Shown: positions 58,812 through 64,000 of the stretch, one piece after another
Layout: every line of letters begins with the position of its first letter
Numbering within the stretch: position 1 is the first letter of the stretch
Source of the DNA: DAIOEK01 sp036746315
Lineage (GTDB): Bacteria; Chloroflexota; Anaerolineae; Anaerolineales; Anaerolineaceae
Assembly (NCBI GenBank): GCA_036746315.1
Contig: DAIOEK010000007.1
Span: 1-64,000, forward strand
Reading direction: 5' to 3'
Length of the DNA: 64,000 bases
The notes under the pieces: generated by a model
Seen by the model: only the letters and a program-made list of their open reading frames with translations
The model's database searches: none
Told to the model about the DNA's origin: nothing
Program-made: the position numbers and the translations under genes

Positions 58812-59264
58812 CTATAAATCGAAAATCCATCCGTCCGTGACCCGATCCCACGAGACCAGTTCCTGTGGATCGAACCACATGGCAATCTCCGCCTCGGCGT
58901 TTTCCACACTGTCACTGGCGTGGGTCAGGTTGCGGCTGGTGATCAGCCCCAGGTCGTGACGGACTGTTCCCGGCGCGGCATTCAACGGATTCGTGGCGCC
59001 CATCGTCTGACGGATGGCTGCAATCGCTTCTGGACCTTCCCATACCATCGCCATCACCGGCGACGCGGTGATGTAACGGATCAGCCCGGCATAAAACGGC
59101 TTTCCCTGATGTACGGCATAATGTCTTTCGGCAAGGGATTTATCGACTTGCAGGAATTTGGCTGCGACCAGTTTCAAACCGCGTGTTTCCATGCGCTTGA
59201 TAATTTCGCCAACCAATCCACGCTGAACACCATCCGGTTTGATTAAGACAAGCGAGCGTTCCAA
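58812..59264 (-). CDS. ndk: Nucleoside diphosphate kinase
   Basis: The 150-residue protein has MERSLVLIKPDGVQRGLVGE, and the active His in NLTHASDSVENAEAEI, preceded by GTVRHDLGL. It equalises NDP/NTP pools. The start is TTG at 59264 behind AGAGGTG; no ATG is closer to the family start. Confidence 0.93.
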   Translation of the reverse strand: MERSLVLIKPDGVQRGLVGEIIKRMETRGLKLVAAKFLQVDKSLAERHYAVHQGKPFYAGLIRYITASPVMAMVWEGPEAIAAIRQTMGATNPLNAAPGTVRHDLGLITSRNLTHASDSVENAEAEIAMWFDPQELVSWDRVTDGWIFDL

Positions 59265-59290
59265 AGTTGCACCTCTGCTGACTGTGATAA

Positions 59291-59319
59291 TAAAAACTCG
59301 GGGTAAGGATACCCCGAGT
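59291..59319 (-). terminator. Terminator between the TPR gene and ndk
   Basis: ACTCGGGGTA (59296-59305) pairs perfectly with TACCCCGAGT (59310-59319) around AGGA; on the minus strand TTTTATTAT follows. Confidence 0.8.
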
Positions 59320-59345
59320 AGTATAACATAACTCTATCTGCGGAC

Positions 59346-62300
59346 TTATTGCAGGTATTCTTCTGCCTTCGTATAGGCATCAAGCGCTTCTTGAAGATCC
59401 CCATTCCGTCCGTGTGCATCACCCAGAATTACCCAAAGGTTGAAATCGGTGGGGTTATCGTGAATGGCTGCATCGACGACCTGGATCACCTCATGCAGCT
59501 TTTGTTCAGATGCCACCAGGGAGGTCAGTGCGGGAAGGGCGTTGTCAATATCCCCGGCATCGAGCGCTGAAAGGGCCTGGTCGAAAATGACCTGGTAATC
59601 GCCGGTGGGGATCGCTGCAACTTTACGGGCAGGCACTTTCTCGGCTGCCTGCGGGATTTCTGCCACCGGTACCGCCTGGGGCGCTTCTTGGGGCTCCGGC
59701 TCTGCCTCGCCGACAGGTTCTGATTGTGGTTCTTCCACCAGTTCCGGTGCGCTTTGTTCCACAGGCTCCGGTTCGGGTTCCGCGGCAGGTTCCACCTCGG
59801 CTTCGGTTTCCGCAACCGGCTCTTCCGCCGGGGTCATAATTTCTTCGAGGGCGGCAGATACTTCAGCCTCTGTTTCGGCAGAAACATCGGCTGTTTCAGC
59901 AGCGGGCTCCTCCGCGAAACCTTCCATATCGTTTCTGCTAAGCGATTCGGTCACGCCGGCATTGGCTGCCCGTTCGGCAAATAATGGAATGCCGATTGCA
60001 GCAGCCGCGGCGGCGGCTCCGGCGTCTTTCAAGATCGATTCTGGGGATTCAGTTTCACCTGCCTCACCCGGTTGTGCTGCTTCGGCGGCGGGTTCTTCTG
60101 TGATCGCCAATTCGCCAACAGTTTCTTCCGTTTCCATGGCGGGTGTTTCTTCCACCACTGCGGCGGCGGTTTCCGCCATCGACGGCATTTCTTCCACTGT
60201 TTCTTCGGATGCGGGCGCCGGTGTCTCGGCAATCGCTTCCGGTTCAGTTTCAGCGCTGGTCACCGCTGCCGGTGTGGGCGCTTCTTTTTCGTCCTGCAGC
60301 CACTCGGGTAATTCTCCTGTCGTGGCCAGGGCGCCGGGCTCTTCACCCGTCTCCACGCTTCCCTGAATGTCATCCATCCAATCCGGTACGCCGGTTTCCG
60401 TGCTGCTTTCGGCAGCTTCGGTAATATCCAGTCCGTCAAGCCAGCTTGGAACATCGGCGGAGATCACCGGTTCCGGCGCCGGTTCGGCCGGAGGCAGGGG
60501 CGATTCGGGCGGCGGAGCAGAGTAGCCCTTCAGCCAGTCGGGGAATTCATCCGCGCCCGTGGCGGCTGCCATCTCGACCGGGCTGGTGCCTTCCGATGAG
60601 TCGATTTCTTTCAGCCATTCCGGCAATTCTTCTGCGGCTTCTTCAGCGTCGGGAGGAAGAATGGAGGTGGTGGGTTTGTCTTCGGCTGTCTCTACTGCCT
60701 GTGTTTCTTCTTCCTCAATAAACAGGCTGGGTTCAGGTGTAATTTCAGGTTCTGGCGCAACGGGTTCTTCTTCAGCCTGTGCCGGTATTTCCGGCATGAC
60801 AGCTGCCGGTGCGCTTTCTCCCATGATGGGTTTTTCATCCTGGTCGAGCAGATGCAGCCAATCGGGCATTTGCTCCACCTCTTCACGTTCGTCTTCCGGT
60901 AAGACCGCGGTGCGGACTTTGTCTTCGGTTTCTTTCTTTACTACCACGGGGGCAACTTCCTGTTGAATGTCTGCCAGCCAGTCTGGCATCTTTTCTTTTT
61001 CTTCAGGCGTAAGCGCCACCGTTACCACTTCGTTGTTGCTGGATGTGGGTTCCACCGGGGGGATGGGGATCTGTGCCTGCGGCGGCTGGGTGGTTGTTTC
61101 ACCCGCCGATGGCATCTCCTGGAGCCAATCGGGAACATCTTCCGGTGAAAGGATGCTGGTGCCTCCCGCAATCGGGAAGCCTTCATCCATCACCTGGTCA
61201 GGCTGCCATTCTTCACCCTTCTCTGCCTGGCTGGTTTCAATGTCCGGCGAAATTTCCTGCAGCCAATCCGGTATTTCCGCCGGGGAAAGTGCCTGTTCTT
61301 CGGCGGAGAGTTCCAAAACCTGGGTATACACCGGGGCGACTTCCGCCGGTTTTTCCTGCGGCGGTTCCGCTTCCGGTTCGATAGCTTTCTCTTCTATCAG
61401 CGCAGGCTCAGCGTGCGCGGGTTTTTCAGTATCAGATTTCTGATCCAGACCGCTCAGCCATTCGGTGAAGGATGCTTCATCAGAAGCCGGAGGCTGTGCT
61501 GTACTTTCCGCCGCATCGCCGGGAGCCATGGATTGCAGCCAATCGGGGATCTCACCAGGCGTAATTTCGCCTTCCTGGGCTGGCTCATCATCCACCTTGA
61601 TCACTTGCGCCGGAGGGGTATCTTCCGTAATTGTGCCGGCGGATGCCCATCCGGTGGATTTGAGGAAATCGGGGATATCGGCATCCTTTTCAGGCTTGGC
61701 TCCCTCGGATTCCTGCAGCCACGATGGCAGCGTTTCATCCACCGGCTCAGTCACGACCGGCTGGGTGGAGGATGTACCGCCTTCCGCGGACTGTTCCTGG
61801 GGCAGGGACGCCGCATCCAGGATTTTGGTAAAGCCCTGTGCGCCCAGGTCGGCAATACCTGCCATATCGTTTGCCAGCCAGTCGGGTGCGGCTTCTTCGC
61901 CGCCCGAACCTTCGCCGGCGTGAGATTGCGAATCATAGAAGAATTTTTCAATGAAAATGGCGTCATCCGGAATCTGATCGACTGTCAGATTGGAACCCAG
62001 TACGGTTTCTTCATATGGGTCGAGCGCCACCAGTTTTTTGTGATAGAAATCCGCCTCTTTCATCTTTCCCTGGGAGAGCAGGATCTCCACCATCAAGAGG
62101 TTGGTATCGTAGCAGAAGGGCAGTTTTTCCAGGATCTTCTGTGCCAGGGTGATGGCTTCATTTACCATGCCCGAGAGATAATACATGCGGGCAAGCAATA
62201 CTTCCAGGTCCGGGCGGTCGGGGGTCTCATGCAAGATGGATTTGATCTCTGCGATTGCCTGGCGGTTTTGATTGCCGCGCGCATACATCCGGCAGAGTGC

Positions 62301-62702
62301 ACCCCTGGTCAGGCGGATCTTTTGCGGTTCCTGTCCATCCCTTTTGCCGTAGAGGTGTTTGAGCTCATCCTGGATAGCCTGATTGGAGGGCTGAACTTCA
62401 AAAGCCCGCTCCATGTGCCAGATTGCTGCATCGAGGTCACCTTCTTCTCCGCGGATGATGCTCATCCCCACATGGGTGACAAAATCGTCCGGCACCACTG
62501 CCAGAACGCGCTGGAATAGGTCGATGGCTTCCTTGTGGCGGTGCGCTTCCAGATAGGCTTTACCCAACAGACGATAAGTATCCAGATGTTTCGGATACGT
62601 CTGCAGGATATACTGGCAGTGTGCTACAGCTTCATCCGTAAGACCGCGGTCGATCAGACCGCCAATCTCACGATTATAGGCTCGCAAGGTAATTTTAGGC
62701 AT
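59346..62702 (-). CDS. Large acidic TPR protein with repeated PDWL motifs
   Basis: The 1118-residue protein has an N-terminal TPR array (about 1-230: CQYILQTYPKHLDTYRLLG, ALYLDPE-type repeats) and a C-terminal TPR pair (1040-1118). Between lies a disordered, Glu/Pro/Ala-rich region of about 800 residues that holds about 14 copies of a short motif, hydrophobic-P-D/E-W-L (IPDWLQ, VPDWLQ, MPDWLA, FPDWLK, LPEWLK, and similar). It has no signal peptide. It may be a scaffold. It follows rpoD-type sigma by 100 nt on the same strand but has its own terminator between. Confidence 0.82.
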   Translation of the reverse strand: MPKITLRAYNREIGGLIDRGLTDEAVAHCQYILQTYPKHLDTYRLLGKAYLEAHRHKEAIDLFQRVLAVVPDDFVTHVGMSIIRGEEGDLDAAIWHMERAFEVQPSNQAIQDELKHLYGKRDGQEPQKIRLTRGALCRMYARGNQNRQAIAEIKSILHETPDRPDLEVLLARMYYLSGMVNEAITLAQKILEKLPFCYDTNLLMVEILLSQGKMKEADFYHKKLVALDPYEETVLGSNLTVDQIPDDAIFIEKFFYDSQSHAGEGSGGEEAAPDWLANDMAGIADLGAQGFTKILDAASLPQEQSAEGGTSSTQPVVTEPVDETLPSWLQESEGAKPEKDADIPDFLKSTGWASAGTITEDTPPAQVIKVDDEPAQEGEITPGEIPDWLQSMAPGDAAESTAQPPASDEASFTEWLSGLDQKSDTEKPAHAEPALIEEKAIEPEAEPPQEKPAEVAPVYTQVLELSAEEQALSPAEIPDWLQEISPDIETSQAEKGEEWQPDQVMDEGFPIAGGTSILSPEDVPDWLQEMPSAGETTTQPPQAQIPIPPVEPTSSNNEVVTVALTPEEKEKMPDWLADIQQEVAPVVVKKETEDKVRTAVLPEDEREEVEQMPDWLHLLDQDEKPIMGESAPAAVMPEIPAQAEEEPVAPEPEITPEPSLFIEEEETQAVETAEDKPTTSILPPDAEEAAEELPEWLKEIDSSEGTSPVEMAAATGADEFPDWLKGYSAPPPESPLPPAEPAPEPVISADVPSWLDGLDITEAAESSTETGVPDWMDDIQGSVETGEEPGALATTGELPEWLQDEKEAPTPAAVTSAETEPEAIAETPAPASEETVEEMPSMAETAAAVVEETPAMETEETVGELAITEEPAAEAAQPGEAGETESPESILKDAGAAAAAAAIGIPLFAERAANAGVTESLSRNDMEGFAEEPAAETADVSAETEAEVSAALEEIMTPAEEPVAETEAEVEPAAEPEPEPVEQSAPELVEEPQSEPVGEAEPEPQEAPQAVPVAEIPQAAEKVPARKVAAIPTGDYQVIFDQALSALDAGDIDNALPALTSLVASEQKLHEVIQVVDAAIHDNPTDFNLWVILGDAHGRNGDLQEALDAYTKAEEYLQ

Positions 62703-62769
62703 ATTCAGGATACCTCCCTTGAATAGTATGCAGCATTATCCACCAATATGCAAGTATTGTACCGAAAGA

Positions 62770-62795
62770 AAAGTCCCTTCCGCAGAAGGGACTTT
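62770..62795 (-). terminator. Terminator after the sigma-factor gene
   Basis: AAAGTCCCTTC (62770-62780) pairs with GAAGGGACTTT (62785-62795) around CGCA; minus-strand tail CTTTCGG is preceded by TTTT. It lies 10 nt after the sigma stop. Confidence 0.75.
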
Positions 62796-62805
62796 ATTGT
62801 ATGCA

Positions 62806-64000
62806 TCATTCTCCGAGATAATCCCTTAGCTTGCGCCGGATGGTCGGATGCCGCAGACGGCTCAATGCCTGGGCTTCGATCTGCCTGACGCGTTCGCGGG
62901 TTACGCCCATTTTGCGTCCGACTTCCTCGAGTGTATATGCCTGACCATCCAACAAACCGTAGCGCAGCTGCAAAATTCGCACTTCACGCGGGGGCAGGCT
63001 GTTCAACACTTCTTCAAGATGCTCGCGCAGCAGGTTGTAGGTGGCGCTTTCATCCGGCGGAGGCGCCTGATCGTCTTCGATGAAGTCACCCAGAACGGAA
63101 TCTTCTTCATCATCGGTGGGCGTTTCCAGGGATAATGGACGCCGGGCTACCTGGATCATGTTCTCCACTTTTTTGGGCGGTACATCCAGAGCGATTGCCA
63201 GCTCATCCACAGATGGTTCACGTCCCAGCTTTTGGGTGAGTTGGTGCTGTACGCGCAGCAGCTTGTTGATCTGATCGCCCATGTGCACGGGCACGCGGAT
63301 GGTGCGACCCTGGTCGGCGATGGCGCGCGTGACCGCCTGGCGGATCCACCAGGTGGCGTAGGTGGAGAATTTATGTCCGCGCCGGTAATCGAACTTTTTT
63401 GTCGCACGGATGAGACCGATATTCCCCTCCTGGATCAAATCCAGAAAAGGCACCCCGCGCCCCATGTATTTTTTCGCCACGGAAATGACCAACCGGCTGT
63501 TGGCGGTGATCAGGTGTTCGCGTGCACCCCAGCCGTCTTCGATCAGGTGGCGCAGTTCGTTGCGGCGCTTGCCATTGGTGCTGCCGCGGGCAAGCTCCTC
63601 GCGGGAGGTGCGTCCGCGTTCGATCCGCTGGGCAAGAGTGACCTCTTCTTCGGCGTTTAATAAAGGAACGCGGCTGACTTCTTTTAGATAAAGCCCAATG
63701 GTGTCGTTGGTGTCGATGTTGGCCAGGTCATCCATTACGTTCGCCTGGCGCTCTTCCAGTTCGTCCTCTTCCTCGGGGATCAATTCTTCGTCGCTTGGGC
63801 CTTCAATGGAGGCAAGATCCTCGATATATGGGATACCCGCACTCAATAAGGCCGCAAAGGCTTCTTCCAGTTGCTCCACATCCTGTTCGGCTTCCGGAAA
63901 AAAGTGCAGAATATCATCTATGGTGACGTAAGATTTTTGTCTGCCCAGTTCGATCAATCGCGCTATGGCAGAGTATTCGTCTTCGTCTTCTTCTGCTACG
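62806..64000 (-). CDS. sigA: Primary RNA polymerase sigma factor (5' truncated)
   Basis: The frame runs open to the right edge, so 397 residues are visible and the start is outside. Region 1.1-like part: RLIELGRQKSYVTIDDILHF; region 1.2: DTIGLYLKEVSRVPLLNAEE; region 2: FLDLIQEGNIGLIRATKKFD with FSTYATWWIRQAVTRAIADQ; region 3; region 4: TLEEVGRKMGVTRERVRQIE. It is the housekeeping sigma-70 type. The consensus promoter at 29561 fits this factor. Confidence 0.94.
   Translation of the reverse strand, partial: VAEEDEDEYSAIARLIELGRQKSYVTIDDILHFFPEAEQDVEQLEEAFAALLSAGIPYIEDLASIEGPSDEELIPEEEDELEERQANVMDDLANIDTNDTIGLYLKEVSRVPLLNAEEEVTLAQRIERGRTSREELARGSTNGKRRNELRHLIEDGWGAREHLITANSRLVISVAKKYMGRGVPFLDLIQEGNIGLIRATKKFDYRRGHKFSTYATWWIRQAVTRAIADQGRTIRVPVHMGDQINKLLRVQHQLTQKLGREPSVDELAIALDVPPKKVENMIQVARRPLSLETPTDDEEDSVLGDFIEDDQAPPPDESATYNLLREHLEEVLNSLPPREVRILQLRYGLLDGQAYTLEEVGRKMGVTRERVRQIEAQALSRLRHPTIRRKLRDYLGE

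Overview
The window looks like a chromosomal segment of an anaerobic, fermentative Chloroflexota bacterium, most likely class Anaerolineae. This is inferred from gene content only: a transaldolase/glucose-6-phosphate isomerase fusion type enzyme, a polyphosphate-type glucokinase beside ruvX and mltG, a very long acidic TPR protein with PDWL motifs, a Na+-pumping biotin decarboxylase, a bacterial glycogen operon and split glycine dehydrogenase (gcvPA/gcvPB). No rRNA or taxonomic marker is present, so the class is not proven.

Layout. 1-4.9 kb (+): 3' end of tal-pgi, then a baseplate-J-like membrane protein, ruvX, mltG and polyphosphate glucokinase, ending in a strong hairpin terminator. 4.9-8.4 kb: ferredoxin and superoxide dismutase (-), an EamA transporter (+). 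6.9-13.2 kb (-): glgA-glgC-malQ glycogen genes with overlapping ends, preceded by an MTA/SAH-deaminase-like amidohydrolase fused to a CYTH-like domain; then cinA. 14.4-17.4 kb (+): yraN-miaA-acyl-CoA synthetase. 17.4-28.3 kb (-): ftsH, HAD hydrolase, efp, and an hsp20-lon-response regulator-PHP/AlbA-GNAT-mogA run, then an ADP-ribosylglycohydrolase.

28.5-36.6 kb is an integrated mobile element of about 8.1 kb. It sits in a tRNA-Arg(TCT) gene; the 48-bp att repeat at both ends is identical and the tRNA gene is rebuilt at the right end. It carries a complete tyrosine recombinase, a ribbon-helix-helix protein behind a consensus promoter, a signal-anchored LamG-like lectin, a DnaB-N-like protein plus RecA-fold ATPase (a split replicative helicase), an iteron-and-hairpin candidate origin, a terminase large subunit and several small unknown proteins. 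No capsid, portal or tail gene is visible. The best reading is a phage-satellite-like element with its own replication module and packaging motor.

36.6-64 kb: two genes of unknown function upstream of the tRNA; an OsmC-family gene whose catalytic Cys codon is an in-frame TGA followed 20 nt later by a 7-bp stem with a GGU loop, i.e. a strong selenoprotein candidate; a catabolic block (cyclase-family hydrolase, Na+-translocating decarboxylase subunits, three-subunit molybdenum hydroxylase); a DUF2877 protein; a LysM/M23 peptidase; exodeoxyribonuclease III; an orphan Flp pilin of 47 aa; the gcvH-gcvPA-gcvPB operon behind a tandem glycine riboswitch; a lipid kinase and plsC; a 107-bp tandem duplication beside tRNA-Asp(GTC); ndk; the TPR/PDWL protein; and the primary sigma factor, cut by the right window edge.

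How it fits together: sugar phosphate, glycogen and polyphosphate metabolism lie at the left; protein quality control (FtsH, Lon, Hsp20) in the middle; molybdenum hydroxylase and Na+-coupled decarboxylation at the right, with mogA supplying a step of molybdenum cofactor synthesis. All database-level statements below rest on motif recognition, not on searches.
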